Source: Caulobacter sp. SL161 (GTDB taxonomy: Bacteria; Pseudomonadota; Alphaproteobacteria; Caulobacterales; Caulobacteraceae). From it: DNA of 64,000 nucleotides. The stretch spans positions 1,984,001 through 2,048,000 of the forward strand of contig NZ_JAPPRA010000001.1 in assembly GCF_026672375.1 (NCBI RefSeq). The letters are read 5' to 3'. Every line of letters starts with the position of its first letter. Within the stretch, counting starts at the first letter, position 1. Shown here piece by piece: positions 54,709-63,847 of the stretch. Position numbers and translations under genes: made by a program. Under the pieces are notes generated by a model that saw only the letters and a program-made list of their open reading frames with translations, was not told the origin of the DNA and did no database searches.

Positions 54709-55011
54709 ATGAAGGGCGCTACTTTGACCCGGGCCGACCTGTGCGAGGCGGTTCATGAGGAAGTCGGACTGACCCGCCAGGACTGCGCGGGACTGGTCGA
54801 GCGCACTCTCGATCTCGTCGCCGAGGCGCTGGAGCAGGGCGAAACCGTCAAGCTGTCCGGGTTCGGCGTCTTCCAGGTCCGCGCCAAGCGCGCGCGCATG
54901 GGGCGCAACCCCAAGACCGGCGAGCCCGCTGAGATCGAGCCGCGGCGCGTGATCGGCTTCCGCGCTTCGCAGGTCATGAAGGCGCGCATCGATCGCGCTC
55001 TGGGCGGCTAA
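54709..55011 (+). CDS. ihfA: Integration host factor alpha subunit
   Basis: 100-residue HU/IHF family DNA-bending protein. [32 protein letters not shown], then [44 protein letters not shown] with the DNA-intercalating Pro of the arm in RNPKTGE. Alpha rather than beta from its fit with other IhfA and from gene order. A separate 214-bp leader after fabH with TTGACT-N17-CATGAG (54562-54590) may give it its own promoter. AAGGGGGTTGC precedes the ATG. Confidence 0.94.
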   Translation: MKGATLTRADLCEAVHEEVGLTRQDCAGLVERTLDLVAEALEQGETVKLSGFGVFQVRAKRARMGRNPKTGEPAEIEPRRVIGFRASQVMKARIDRALGG

Positions 55012-55023
55012 GGATCGATTGCG

Positions 55024-55449
55024 GTGGCGAAGGGGCCAAACGCCTTCCGCACGATCTCCGAAGCCGCCGAGGAGCTTGGCGTGCCGCAGCACGTGCTTCG
55101 CTTCTGGGAAACCAAGTTCTCTTTCATCCGCCCGATGAAACGCGCCGGTGGGCGTCGGTTCTATCGTCCACAGGACATCGCTGTTCTGAACGGCGTCCGC
55201 ACCCTGCTGCACAGCGAAGGGCTGACCATCAAGGGCGTACAGAAGCTGCATCGCGATCATGGGCTGGCGCACGTGATCGCCGCCGGGCTGGGGTCCAACG
55301 GTTCGGCGAGTCTGGAAGCTGAATTCGACTACGCGCCGCCGGGCAAAGAGCGCGCTGTCGGCGAGGAGGCGCGGGACCGACTGGCGTTCGCGCTCGCCGA
55401 TCTTACCGCGATCAAATCCCGCCTCGACGGACTTTTGGCGCGCGGTTGA
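55024..55449 (+). CDS. MerR-family transcriptional regulator
   Basis: 141-residue regulator. N-terminal MerR helix-turn-helix and wing: [46 protein letters not shown] (about residues 12-58), then [17 protein letters not shown] and a short helical dimerisation tail. No metal-binding cysteine cluster is seen. It follows ihfA by 12 bp with a GTG start, the usual place for this family member in alphaproteobacteria. Targets unknown. Confidence 0.9.
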   Translation: MAKGPNAFRTISEAAEELGVPQHVLRFWETKFSFIRPMKRAGGRRFYRPQDIAVLNGVRTLLHSEGLTIKGVQKLHRDHGLAHVIAAGLGSNGSASLEAEFDYAPPGKERAVGEEARDRLAFALADLTAIKSRLDGLLARG

Positions 55450-55467
55450 TTTCTGTCCAAATCGGTG

Positions 55468-55496
55468 TTGCCCAAGGGCAGGGCGGCGCCTATAAG
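55468..55496 (+). promoter_or_regulatory. Promoter of tRNA-Pro gene
   Basis: TTGCCC and TATAAG with exactly 17 bp between, 16 bp before the mature tRNA. Good match to the Caulobacter housekeeping consensus. Confidence 0.7.
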
Positions 55497-55512
55497 GGCG
55501 CTCCTTCCGCGT

Positions 55513-55589
<77 letters not shown>

Positions 55590-55615
55590 TTTCCTTCGGG
55601 AATATGCGGAAGATG

Positions 55616-55643
55616 AAAGGCCGCCCGGAAGGGCGGCCTTTTT
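55616..55643. terminator. Bidirectional terminator after tRNA-Pro
   Basis: Stem AAAGGCCGCCC / GGGCGGCCTTT with a GGAA loop followed by TTCG. It serves the tRNA and the convergent DUF2842 gene. Confidence 0.8.
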
Positions 55644-55654
55644 CGTATCCGGCT

Positions 55655-55906
55655 TTATCGCACGCCGGTGTCCAGCGGCTTGTCGGCCTTGCCCATCCAG
55701 CTGATCAGCGGGATCACGGGCAGTATCCAGCCCATGCCCAAGGCTACGAAATAGACCAGATGCACGAAGCGGTTCTGGGGCAGGTGGTCGTAGAGGCTGG
55801 TGAAGATCCAGATCCATGCGAACAAGATCACCATGACGCCGATCGAGCCGATCAGTTTCCGCAGGCGCGCGGGGATCAATCGGGGCGGGCTGGAAGGTTC
55901 GTTCAC
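55655..55906 (-). CDS. DUF2842 small membrane protein
   Basis: 83-residue inner-membrane protein. Basic N-terminus (PARLRKLIGSIGVMVILFAWIWIF) leads into the first helix. The second helix is LVYFVALGMGWILPVIPLISWM, in the DUF2842 pattern (short two-helix proteins of alphaproteobacteria). Function unknown. GTG start overlaps the upstream gene stop (GTGA), so the two small genes are translated together. Confidence 0.75.
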   Translation of the reverse strand: MNEPSSPPRLIPARLRKLIGSIGVMVILFAWIWIFTSLYDHLPQNRFVHLVYFVALGMGWILPVIPLISWMGKADKPLDTGVR

Positions 55907-56154
55907 GCGGGTCTCCGAATAAGGCCAAGGACGGCCAGGAACAGAATCGCGCCGACGGTCGAGACGATCAACTCGCCGACGAAGCCAGCCAGATGTAGGT
56001 CGATACGCGAGGCGATGAAGGCTCCGATGAACGAGCCTATGACGCCGATCAAGAGCTTGCTGAACAGCGAGTGCCGGCGCGCCAGAACGATGTCGGCGAT
56101 CCATCCGGCCAGGATGCCGATCACCGCCGCCGCGAAGACTCCCATTCCGCTCAT
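55903..56154 (-). CDS. GlsB/YeaQ/YmgE-type small membrane protein
   Basis: 83-residue three-helix membrane protein of the transglycosylase-associated (GlsB/YeaQ) family. It shows GVFAAAVIGILAGWIADIVL, then LLIGVIGSFIGAFIASRI and ELIVSTVGAILFLAVLGLIRR. Family members are stress-associated but have no proven enzyme activity. ATG at 56154 starts the first helix; upstream in-frame codons add a hydrophilic stretch without support. Coupled to the DUF2842 gene; divergent from the heme A synthase gene. Confidence 0.85.
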   Translation of the reverse strand: MSGMGVFAAAVIGILAGWIADIVLARRHSLFSKLLIGVIGSFIGAFIASRIDLHLAGFVGELIVSTVGAILFLAVLGLIRRPA

Positions 56155-56304
56155 TGATCGCTCCGCTTCGTCCGCGCGTGCCGATGTTTCGCACGAAGCG
56201 GCGGCTCCGTCATGTCGGGCCACACAGAGATTGATGCGGGCCATTGTCGGGCGTAGGGAGGGAGCCGCCGCAATTCGGCCCACAAGTGACGCTTTTCCGA
56301 CCCT

Positions 56305-57336
56305 ATGACGTCTTTCCTGCGTTCCGACCGCTCGCGTCCCGTCGCGATCTGGCTTTTCATCGTCGCCGCCATGGTGTTCGCCATGGTCGTTGTCGGCGGG
56401 GCGACCCGTCTGACCGACTCGGGTCTGTCGATCACAGAGTGGCAGCCGATCATGGGCGCCTTGCCGCCCATGTCAGAGCAGGCCTGGCGAGAGAGTTTCG
56501 AGCTCTACAAGCAGATCCCTCAGTTCCAGCTGGTCAATCCGGATATGACCCTGGAGGGCTACAAGGAAATCTTCTGGTGGGAGTGGGCCCACCGTTTGCT
56601 GGGGCGAACTGTCGGGGCGGTCTACGCCATTCCGCTGATCGTTTTCCTGATCCGTCGCGATATTCCGCGCCGTCTAATCTGGCGTTGCGCCGCGATGCTG
56701 GGCCTGGGCGGCCTGCAGGGCCTCGTCGGCTGGTGGATGGTGTCCAGCGGCCTTTCCGAGCGGGTTTCGGTGGCCCCGGAACGGCTGATGACCCACCTGG
56801 GCCTGGCCCTTGCGCTGTTTGTGCTGTTGATCTGGACCGCCCTTGACGCCTGGAACGGCTCACCGCGCGTCGAGGAGCGCAGCCCCTGGCGCGGCTGGGC
56901 GCTGGCGTTCCTTGGCGCCGTCTTCTTCCAGAGCTTGCTGGGCGCGCTTGTCGCCGGCAATGACGCGGGGTTTGTCTACAACGACTGGCCGCTGATGAAT
57001 GGGCGGTTCTTCCCGGGTGACTATGGCGGTGCGGGCCTGTGGGGAACGCTGGCCCACAGCCAGGCCGCAGTTCAGTTCAACCACCGCATCTTCGCCTACG
57101 CCCTGCTCCTGGCCGCAGTCGTGTTGGTCGTCCTGGCGCGGCGTGATCGTCTGCTGGTGAGCCATGGCAAAAGCCTCGCCACGGCCGTCGCGGCCGTTGT
57201 CTTCCTTCAGGCCGTCCTTGGCGTCTGGACGCTGATGGCGGCGGTTCCCATCAGCCTGGGCGTACTTCATCAGGCCGGCGCGGCCGTTCTGCTCGCCGTT
57301 GCGACCGCCTTCGCCTGGCGGGTCCGCCGCCCTTGA
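56305..57336 (+). CDS. ctaA: Heme A synthase (COX15/CtaA)
   Basis: 343-residue inner-membrane enzyme oxidising the C8 methyl of heme O to give heme A for cytochrome oxidase. Eight hydrophobic helices. The signatures are [27 protein letters not shown], then [17 protein letters not shown] with a heme-ligand histidine. Further on come [27 protein letters not shown] text and [13 protein letters not shown] with a second histidine. Works with the heme pathway genes hemA and hemB in this window. The downstream gene converges. Confidence 0.93.
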   Translation: MTSFLRSDRSRPVAIWLFIVAAMVFAMVVVGGATRLTDSGLSITEWQPIMGALPPMSEQAWRESFELYKQIPQFQLVNPDMTLEGYKEIFWWEWAHRLLGRTVGAVYAIPLIVFLIRRDIPRRLIWRCAAMLGLGGLQGLVGWWMVSSGLSERVSVAPERLMTHLGLALALFVLLIWTALDAWNGSPRVEERSPWRGWALAFLGAVFFQSLLGALVAGNDAGFVYNDWPLMNGRFFPGDYGGAGLWGTLAHSQAAVQFNHRIFAYALLLAAVVLVVLARRDRLLVSHGKSLATAVAAVVFLQAVLGVWTLMAAVPISLGVLHQAGAAVLLAVATAFAWRVRRP

Positions 57337-57376
57337 TCAAGCCGCAGCTTGGAAAGGGCGGCGAGGCGCGCGCCGA

Positions 57377-58777
57377 CTAGACTTTCACCGCGCCCCACGG
57401 CCCGGAGATGGCCAGGGTGAAGCCCGGGTTCTGCAGGTTGACGAACAGCGTGCCGCCGTCCGGGGAGAAGCACGCGCCTGCGAACTCCGAATTGTCCGCG
57501 TGGACGTTACGGGCCAGCGTGTAGACCTTGCCCTCGGGGGTCACGCCGCGCAGGTGATTGCGCAGCGTGTCGGAGTAACGGTCCTCGCAGACAATGACGT
57601 GGCCCCACGGCGCCACCACCAGATTGTCGGCATAGTCGAGCACGCGGGTGTTTTGGCTTTCGACGAACAATTGCAGCTTGCCCGGCTGATCGGCCTCGCC
57701 CGGTTGTCCCTCGAAGGGGCTGGGCACATAGCGGAAAATCTGACCCGCGCCCTTGGGGCCGCCTGCGGTGGCGGTGAAATAGAGCTCGCCCTCTCCGAAG
57801 AAGAGGCCTTCGCCGCGTGATACGATCGCGGCGCCGGCCTTGTGGCCACGCCTGCGCAGATCGTTATCGGGGCTATCGACGCCGTCGAGGTCGATCCAGC
57901 GTACATTCTTCCAGCCGCCCGTCGGAAAGGACTTTTCCCGCTGGTTGCGGGTGTCGCCGCCCTCGGGTGCATCAACCAGGCCTAGAGCCTGCAAACGGCC
58001 GCCGGCCGCGAGATTGCGGCGGTCGTTGGGAAGGTAGCGATAGAAGAGGCTGTCGGCGACGTCCTCGGTCAGATAGACGACCCCGGTGCGTGGATCGACG
58101 CAGGCGGCCTCGTGCTCGAAACGGCCCATTCCGGTCAGGGCGACGGGCTCAACGAGGCCAACATGGGCGCTGGGCACCTCGAACACATAGCCGTGGTTCT
58201 TGCTGGCCCTGGCGCCGGCCTTGATCGCGGTCTCTTCGCAGGTCAGCCATGACCCCCAGGGGGTAACACCGCCGGCGCAGTTGACCAGGGTCCCTGCGAT
58301 GCTCATGTGCTGGCGCTCGGTTTGGCCAGTCCTGAGATTGTAGAGTTGGGTGGTCGTCCCGCCCGCAAGGGCTGCGCCATCGCCATTGAAGTCCCAGATG
58401 CGACTGCGATCGATGCGGTCGATAAGGGTCTGGCGTGGACCGAACGCAGTCTTCTCGATGTCGGACGCGGACATCTCGTGATTGCGCACCAGCAGGACCT
58501 TGTCGTCGCCCGCCGCGAAACAGCCCATGCCGTCGAACTTGCCAGGCAGGATCAGGCCGTCGCTCATCGTCTCGCCGACTTGGGCGATCACGCGATAACG
58601 GAAGCCGGCGGGGAGATCGATCATCCCCTTGGGGTCGCTCACCAGGGGGCCATAGCCTGTGACCTCGTTCAGATAGGTCTCAGCCGGAGACCCGCCGTCT
58701 TGGGCCCGGGCCGCGAATGCGGCGAAGGCGATGCTGGTGGCGGTGGCGCTCAGGAACGTTCGACGGGATACGGCCAT
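57377..58777 (-). CDS. PhoX-family (DUF839) Tat-exported protein
   Basis: 466-residue protein of the alkaline phosphatase PhoX/DUF839 family. Twin-arginine signal SRRTFLSATATSIAFAAFAARA; beta-propeller-like body with YGPLVSDPKGMIDLPAGFRYRVIAQ, VRNHEMSASDIEKTAFGP, NCAGGVTPWGSWLTCEET and GRFEHEAACVDPRTGVVYLTED. These residues bind Ca/Fe in PhoX. Expected in the periplasm. True phosphatase activity is not certain because many relatives are uncharacterised. No PHO box was recognised upstream. Confidence 0.87.
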   Translation of the reverse strand: MAVSRRTFLSATATSIAFAAFAARAQDGGSPAETYLNEVTGYGPLVSDPKGMIDLPAGFRYRVIAQVGETMSDGLILPGKFDGMGCFAAGDDKVLLVRNHEMSASDIEKTAFGPRQTLIDRIDRSRIWDFNGDGAALAGGTTTQLYNLRTGQTERQHMSIAGTLVNCAGGVTPWGSWLTCEETAIKAGARASKNHGYVFEVPSAHVGLVEPVALTGMGRFEHEAACVDPRTGVVYLTEDVADSLFYRYLPNDRRNLAAGGRLQALGLVDAPEGGDTRNQREKSFPTGGWKNVRWIDLDGVDSPDNDLRRRGHKAGAAIVSRGEGLFFGEGELYFTATAGGPKGAGQIFRYVPSPFEGQPGEADQPGKLQLFVESQNTRVLDYADNLVVAPWGHVIVCEDRYSDTLRNHLRGVTPEGKVYTLARNVHADNSEFAGACFSPDGGTLFVNLQNPGFTLAISGPWGAVKV

Positions 58778-58849
58778 GGTGTCTGCTCTCGCGAGGGGGG
58801 GCTGGAGTCGCTATGCCGCCATTTCATGACGATTGAAACACAGTGATGA

Positions 58850-58863
58850 GGTATTATAATACC
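58850..58863. promoter_or_regulatory. Perfect AT-rich palindrome GGTATTATAATACC
   Basis: A 14-bp perfect palindrome, the most AT-rich spot in this region. It lies 72 bp upstream of the PhoX-family start and about 55 bp before the predicted rplM promoter. Looks like an operator; the binding protein is unknown. Confidence 0.35.
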
Positions 58864-58918
58864 GCTTTCATTAGTGCGTTGTAATTGTTCAGTTTTGCAA
58901 GTTTCTGAGCCGCTATTG

Positions 58919-58947
58919 TTGACAGTGCTCGTCGTCTCCCGTACATG
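58919..58947 (+). promoter_or_regulatory. Predicted rplM-rpsI promoter
   Basis: TTGACA (perfect -35) and TACATG with a 17-bp spacer. The predicted leader is about 60 nt, as expected for a ribosomal protein operon with possible translational control. Confidence 0.55.
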
Positions 58948-59013
58948 CCGCGCCTCACACGGACGAAACCGGTTTTCTCGGGTTCGGACGCCCAGAAATT
59001 ACGGATCAATCCC

Positions 59014-59487
59014 ATGCAGAAGATCACGGCTTCCTTGAAGCCAGCCGAGGTCGAGAAGAAGTGGATCGTGGTCGACGCCGAGAACGCCGTTGTCGGCCGT
59101 CTGGCTTCGTTCATCGCCATGCGTCTTCGCGGCAAGCATCGTCCTGACTATACCCCGCACGTCGATTGCGGCGACTTCGTCGTCGTCATCAACGCCGACA
59201 AGGTGAAGTTCACCGGCAAGAAGCTGGATGACAAGGTCTACTACCGTCACACCGGTCACCCGGGCGGCATCAAGGAAACCACCCCCCGCAAGGTGCTGGG
59301 CGGTCGTTTCCCCGAGCGCGTCCTCGAGAAGGCCGTTGAGCGCATGCTGCCCAAGGAGAGCCCGCTGGCTCGCAAGCAGCTGACCCACCTGCTCATCTAC
59401 AACAACGGTGAGCACCCGCACCAAGCGCAAAACCCCGAGGTCGTCGACTTCGCGGGCCGCAACGCCAAGAACATCCGGAGCCTCTAA
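59014..59487 (+). CDS. rplM: 50S ribosomal protein L13
   Basis: 157-residue ribosomal protein, an early assembly protein of the large subunit. Signatures [60 protein letters not shown] and [36 protein letters not shown] at 59014 gives the standard length; the 23-codon longer frame would start inside the predicted promoter. rpsI follows after 3 bp. Confidence 0.97.
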   Translation: MQKITASLKPAEVEKKWIVVDAENAVVGRLASFIAMRLRGKHRPDYTPHVDCGDFVVVINADKVKFTGKKLDDKVYYRHTGHPGGIKETTPRKVLGGRFPERVLEKAVERMLPKESPLARKQLTHLLIYNNGEHPHQAQNPEVVDFAGRNAKNIRSL

Positions 59488-59490
59488 GCT

Positions 59491-59964
59491 ATGACTGACG
59501 CTCAAGGCTTTGACGCGCTGGCCAGCCTGTCCAGCAACCCGGAAGCTGCCGCTCCGGCCGAACCCAAGATCGACGCCCAAGGCCGCGCCTATGCGACCGG
59601 CAAGCGCAAGAACGCGATCGCTCGCGTTTGGATCAAGCCGGGCAAGGGCTCGATCACGATCAACGGTCGTGACCAGGAAGTCTACTTCGCCCGTCCGGTG
59701 CTGCGCATGATGATCGCCCAGCCGCTGGAAGTGACCGACCGTCTGGGTCAATTCGACGTCGTCGTGACCGTCGAAGGCTCGGGCCTGTCGGGCCAGGCCG
59801 GCGCGATCCGCCACGGCCTGTCGAAGGCTCTGACCTATTACGAACCCGGCCTGCGCCCGGTCCTGAAGCCGCACGGCTTCCTGACCCGCGACAGCCGCGT
59901 CGTCGAGCGTAAGAAGTACGGCAAGGCCAAGGCCCGCCGCAGCTTCCAGTTCTCGAAGCGCTAA
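59491..59964 (+). CDS. rpsI: 30S ribosomal protein S9
   Basis: 157-residue small-subunit protein whose C-terminal tail reaches the P-site tRNA. Core [34 protein letters not shown] and [15 protein letters not shown], tail [24 protein letters not shown] with the essential final KR. It has an Ala/Pro/Glu-rich N-terminal extension of ~30 residues, as in other alphaproteobacteria. Terminator follows. Confidence 0.97.
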   Translation: MTDAQGFDALASLSSNPEAAAPAEPKIDAQGRAYATGKRKNAIARVWIKPGKGSITINGRDQEVYFARPVLRMMIAQPLEVTDRLGQFDVVVTVEGSGLSGQAGAIRHGLSKALTYYEPGLRPVLKPHGFLTRDSRVVERKKYGKAKARRSFQFSKR

Positions 59965-59987
59965 TCGCGACGATTACGTCTACGGGA

Positions 59988-60022
59988 AGGGGCGCTTCGG
60001 TTCAGCCGAAGCGCCCTTTTTC
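59988..60022 (+). terminator. Rho-independent terminator after rpsI
   Basis: 11-bp stem GGGCGCTTCGG / CCGAAGCGCCC with a 5-base loop and TTTTTC. Confidence 0.88.
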
Positions 60023-60055
60023 TTGTCCTGTCTCTTGTTCGGATTGGAGTCCGCC

Positions 60056-61009
60056 ATGGCGAACGCTCCCAAGGTCTTCATCGACGGCGAAGCCGGCACC
60101 ACCGGCCTTCAGATTCGTGAGCGTCTGGTCGGTCGTACCGACCTGCAGCTGATCTCGATCGACCCGGACAAGCGCAAGGACGCCGACGCACGCGCGGCGA
60201 TGCTGAACAGCGCCGACGCGGTGGTCCTGTGCCTGCCCGATGACGCGGCCAAGGAAGCCGTCTCGCTGGTGACCAACCCCGACACAGTGGTCGTCGACGC
60301 CTCGACGGCCTATCGGACAGCCGAGGGCTGGGCCTATGGCTTCGCCGAGCTCGATAGCGAGCAGCGCGGCAAGATCGCGGCCTCCAAGCGGATCTCCAAT
60401 CCGGGCTGTTACCCGACCGGTGCGATCGCCCTGACGCGGCCACTGGTCAGCGCCGGCATCCTGCCGGCCCAGCTGCCTGTCTCGTACAACGCCGTTTCGG
60501 GCTATACCGGCGGCGGCAAGGCGATGATCGCCCAGTTCGAGGATGAGAGCGCCGCCGACCACACCCGGGCGCCGTACTTCATCTACGGCCTCTCGCTGAG
60601 CCACAAGCATGTGCCGGAAATGCAGAAGCACGGCGGTCTGCTGACCCGTCCGATCTTCACACCCGCCGTCGGCCGCTACGCCCAGGGCATGATCGTCGAG
60701 ATGCCCCTGCATCTGGCGACCCTGAACGGCGCGCCGTCTCTGGCCGACATCCATGCGGCGCTGGTCAAGCACTACGAGGGCGAGGCGTTCGTCGAGGTCG
60801 CGTCGCTGGACGAGGCCAAGGCGCTGACGACCCTGGACCCCGAGGGCCTGAACGGCACCAACCGCCTTAAGCTCTTCGTGTTCGGTTCTGACGCCGGCGG
60901 TCAGGCGCGTCTGGTGGCGCTGCTCGACAACCTCGGCAAGGGCGCGTCAGGCGCGGCGGTGCAGAACCTGAACATCGCGCTCGGGCTGGATGAGGCCGCA
61001 GGCCTGTAG
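60056..61009 (+). CDS. argC: N-acetyl-gamma-glutamyl-phosphate reductase, type 2
   Basis: 317-residue NADPH enzyme of arginine synthesis reducing N-acetylglutamyl phosphate. N-terminal [18 protein letters not shown] (Rossmann motif of the short type 2 class), catalytic C118 in [28 protein letters not shown], and histidines in [11 protein letters not shown]. Length fits type 2 rather than the ~350-residue type 1. ATG at 60056 is preceded by GGATTGGAGTCC. It follows the rpsI terminator; co-location with rplM-rpsI is common in alphaproteobacteria. Confidence 0.95.
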   Translation: MANAPKVFIDGEAGTTGLQIRERLVGRTDLQLISIDPDKRKDADARAAMLNSADAVVLCLPDDAAKEAVSLVTNPDTVVVDASTAYRTAEGWAYGFAELDSEQRGKIAASKRISNPGCYPTGAIALTRPLVSAGILPAQLPVSYNAVSGYTGGGKAMIAQFEDESAADHTRAPYFIYGLSLSHKHVPEMQKHGGLLTRPIFTPAVGRYAQGMIVEMPLHLATLNGAPSLADIHAALVKHYEGEAFVEVASLDEAKALTTLDPEGLNGTNRLKLFVFGSDAGGQARLVALLDNLGKGASGAAVQNLNIALGLDEAAGL

Positions 61010-61016
61010 GCATGTC

Positions 61017-61649
61017 TCAGACCCGCCAGCGGTAGTGGCCGGCGGGTTTGTGCAGCTTGAAGCGCCACAGTGGCTCTTCCCTGACGCCATCGCCGACATT
61101 GTGCGCCACGCGCACTTGCGCAGGTCCGCTGACCGCGATCCCCAGATGCGGCCGGCCGCCCGCCAGGCGCCAGGTGAGGATGTCCCCTGGCGCAACCGCG
61201 TCGAACGCGTCGCCGCCCAATAGGCGGGGCGCGGGGAGGGGGAGCCTGGCCTTCTGGCGTGCGAGGAACGCCTCTAGGTTCAGCACCCGCCGATGGTCGA
61301 TATTGGCGTCGGGTGACGTGAGCCCCCATTCGCGACGCGATGGGTAGGCGTCGAACGCCGCCTTCATGTCTTCATGCACGCGTTGTTGCAGATCGATGCC
61401 CCACGCGTCACGCGCGGCGCGGATCAGCACATCCGAGCAGACGCCGCTGGTCCGCAACACATCGCCATTCGGATAGCCGATCGAACGGTAGCTGGCGTCA
61501 TAGGTGACGGTGACGCCGATCTGGGCCCGTGCGGCGGCGGCCAGCTCTTGTCCGGCGTCCGGGATCAGGGCGTGGCTAAGATCCGCCTGCGCCAGGAGTG
61601 GCGCGGCGGCGCAGAACCCTAAGGCTGTCCGTCGGTTGAGCGTGCGCAT
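61017..61649 (-). CDS. DUF1287 exported protein (YijF-like)
   Basis: 210-residue exported protein of the DUF1287 family. Signal LNRRTALGFCAAAPLLAQADLS (twin arginines, possibly Tat). The domain has AAARAQIGVTVTYDASYRSIGYPNGDVLRTSGVCSDVLIRAARDAWGIDLQQRVHEDM with a conserved Cys, then GDILTWRLAGGRPHLGIAVS and VAHNVGDGVREE. The Cys and two His suggest an NlpC/P60-like hydrolase fold, which is inference. Upstream of it the phaC gene ends on the same strand, 87 bp away. Confidence 0.85.
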   Translation of the reverse strand: MRTLNRRTALGFCAAAPLLAQADLSHALIPDAGQELAAAARAQIGVTVTYDASYRSIGYPNGDVLRTSGVCSDVLIRAARDAWGIDLQQRVHEDMKAAFDAYPSRREWGLTSPDANIDHRRVLNLEAFLARQKARLPLPAPRLLGGDAFDAVAPGDILTWRLAGGRPHLGIAVSGPAQVRVAHNVGDGVREEPLWRFKLHKPAGHYRWRV

Positions 61650-61736
61650 GGCGCGGAAGCTTGGCCATGATCCTGGCGACTTTTGGGCGAACCGGGTTCG
61701 CTGTTGGCCCTGCGGGGGAGAATCTCGCACTTGTCG

Positions 61737-63758
61737 TCAGGGTTGTGACTTTACCAGCACGAACGAACCCGGAGCGTCCTCCAGCGGCTTCAGCTTGCCC
61801 TTGGCTGGGTCGCGGGCCGGAACCTGGTCTCCCGAGCGGGCCTTGAGCCAGGCCGCCCAGTGCGGCCACCAGGAGCCGGGATGCTCCTGAGCGCCGGCGA
61901 TCCACTCAGAGACATCCGCCGGCAGCTCGCTGTTGGTCCAGTGCTGGTACTTCTTGGCTTCGGGGTGGTTGATGACTCCGGCGATGTGACCCGAACCGGC
62001 CATGGTGAAGGTTACCGGACCGCCGAACGCCCTGGCGCCGCGATAGACGCTGCGATACGGCGCGATGTGGTCGTCCTTCGAGGACTGTACATAGATCGGG
62101 ATCTTGACCTTCGAGAGGTCCAGCCGTTCGCCGCCCAGGCTGAGTTTGCCGGTGGTCAGAGCGTTGTCCTTGTAGAAGTTGCGCAGATAGAACAGGTGCA
62201 GCGCCTTGGGCATCCGCGTCTGATCGGCGTTCCAGAACAGTAGGTCGAACGGGCGCGGCTCTTTGCCCATCAGGTAGTTGCTGACGAAGAACGACCAGAT
62301 CAGGTCGTTGCCGCGCAGGGCGTTGAAGGTGTCGGCCATCGACTGGCTGGGCAGGAAGCCGCCCGCCTGGTCCATCTGCTGTTCGATGGACTGCAACCAT
62401 TCTTCGTTGGTAAACAGCAGAAGGTCGCCGGCCTCGGCGAAATCCTGCTGGGCGGCGAAGAAGGTGGCCGAGTTGATCCGCTTGTCGCCGCGCGCGGCCA
62501 TATGGGCCAGGGCGACTGAGAGCAGGGTGCCGCCGATGCAGTAGCCGACGGTGTTGACGCGATCGACACCGCAATGGGTCATCACCTGCTGGGCGGCGTC
62601 ATAGATGCCCTCGAACATGTAGTCTTCGAAGGTCTTGGCCGCGAGCGTCTGGTCGGGATTGACCCAAGAGGCGACGAACACCGTGAAGCCCTGACCCGTC
62701 AGCCAACGGATCATCGAGTTCTCGGGCCGCAGGTCCATGATGTAGAACTTGTTGATCCACGGCGGGAAGATCAGCAGTGGGATCTCGCAGACTGTGTCCG
62801 TGGTCGGGGCGAACTGCAGCAGTTGCAGGATGTCGTTCTGGTAGACGACCTTGCCGGGCGCGGTCGCGACATTTTCGCCGACCTTGAACTTGGCCAGATC
62901 TGTCTGGCTGATCGCCAACTGGCCGCCGCCGCGCTCGAGGTCGGCCGCGAAGTTCTCCATGCCGCGCACCAGACTTTGCCCTTGAGTCTGGACGACTTCG
63001 CGCAGGGCGGCCGGGTTCGAGATCAGGAAATTCGACGGCGAGAACGCGTCGGTCAGCATCTTGGTGAAGAACTCGACCCGGCGCTTTGTGGCGGGGTCGA
63101 CGCCGTCCACCTCGGCGATCAGGCCGTTCAGCCAGTTCGATGACAAGAGGTAGGACTGTTTCATTAGGTCGAACATCGGGTTCGACGCCCAATCCGGGTC
63201 GTTGAAGCGCTTGTCGCCGGCCGCGGGTGCGACCACGGGCGCGACGTCTTCGCCGGCGGCGCGACGCGCGGCGGTCTGCCAGAGCTCCATGTATTGGCCG
63301 AAGAGGTCGGCCTGAGCCCGCATCAGCCGGTCGGGCTGCGCCGCGAGCCGCGTCATCACCTCGTTCAAGGCGGGGGCGACGTGGAACGGGTCGGGCGTCA
63401 GGGCAGCGGGACGGTCGGCTTGGCGCAGCGCCGCCTCGGCGATCGCGCCCTGGGCGGTGACGGCAGCGCGGGCGAGATTCGCCGAGAGGGTCTCGACCAT
63501 CTTCAACTGGTCGGGCGAGAGCATGGACTCAAAAGGCGGGAAGGGCGGGGCGTCACCCCGCGGCGGCGGCGGCGGCGGCGGCGCGGCGCGGGCCGAATCG
63601 CTCTGGGGCGGAAGCTGGGGGGATTCAGGCTTGTCTTTCGGCTTGCCTGACTTGGCGGCGGCCTTGGGCTTCGAGGCGATCTTCTCCGCCTTTGTGGCCT
63701 CGTCGGCCTTTGTCGCGGCTTTCTTTCGAGCCTTGGGGGCGGCCTTCGCCGTGGCCAT
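61737..63758 (-). CDS. phaC: Class I poly(3-hydroxyalkanoate) synthase with Lys/Ala/Pro-rich N-terminal extension
   Basis: 673-residue polymerase making polyhydroxyalkanoate from 3-hydroxyacyl-CoA at granule surfaces. Lipase-like box with nucleophile C407 in VGYCIGGTLLS; Asp in SSKDDHIAPYRSVY and His in AGSGHIAGVINHP complete the triad. The first ~75 residues are unusual: a Lys/Ala-rich, histone-H1-like block (AKAAPKARKKAATKADEATKAEK) and a proline run (PPPPPPP), ahead of the normal PhaC N-terminal domain. ATG at 63758 follows GGAGGAAACCCC. No phaAB or phasin genes are adjacent. Confidence 0.94.
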   Translation of the reverse strand: MATAKAAPKARKKAATKADEATKAEKIASKPKAAAKSGKPKDKPESPQLPPQSDSARAAPPPPPPPRGDAPPFPPFESMLSPDQLKMVETLSANLARAAVTAQGAIAEAALRQADRPAALTPDPFHVAPALNEVMTRLAAQPDRLMRAQADLFGQYMELWQTAARRAAGEDVAPVVAPAAGDKRFNDPDWASNPMFDLMKQSYLLSSNWLNGLIAEVDGVDPATKRRVEFFTKMLTDAFSPSNFLISNPAALREVVQTQGQSLVRGMENFAADLERGGGQLAISQTDLAKFKVGENVATAPGKVVYQNDILQLLQFAPTTDTVCEIPLLIFPPWINKFYIMDLRPENSMIRWLTGQGFTVFVASWVNPDQTLAAKTFEDYMFEGIYDAAQQVMTHCGVDRVNTVGYCIGGTLLSVALAHMAARGDKRINSATFFAAQQDFAEAGDLLLFTNEEWLQSIEQQMDQAGGFLPSQSMADTFNALRGNDLIWSFFVSNYLMGKEPRPFDLLFWNADQTRMPKALHLFYLRNFYKDNALTTGKLSLGGERLDLSKVKIPIYVQSSKDDHIAPYRSVYRGARAFGGPVTFTMAGSGHIAGVINHPEAKKYQHWTNSELPADVSEWIAGAQEHPGSWWPHWAAWLKARSGDQVPARDPAKGKLKPLEDAPGSFVLVKSQP

Positions 63759-63847
63759 GGGGTTTCCTCCGCGAGTCCAAAGCCGGTTCGAGAAAAGCGC
63801 TGAACGCCTTTCGCTCGCCGCGATCATCGCATAAGACCAGAAACAAG

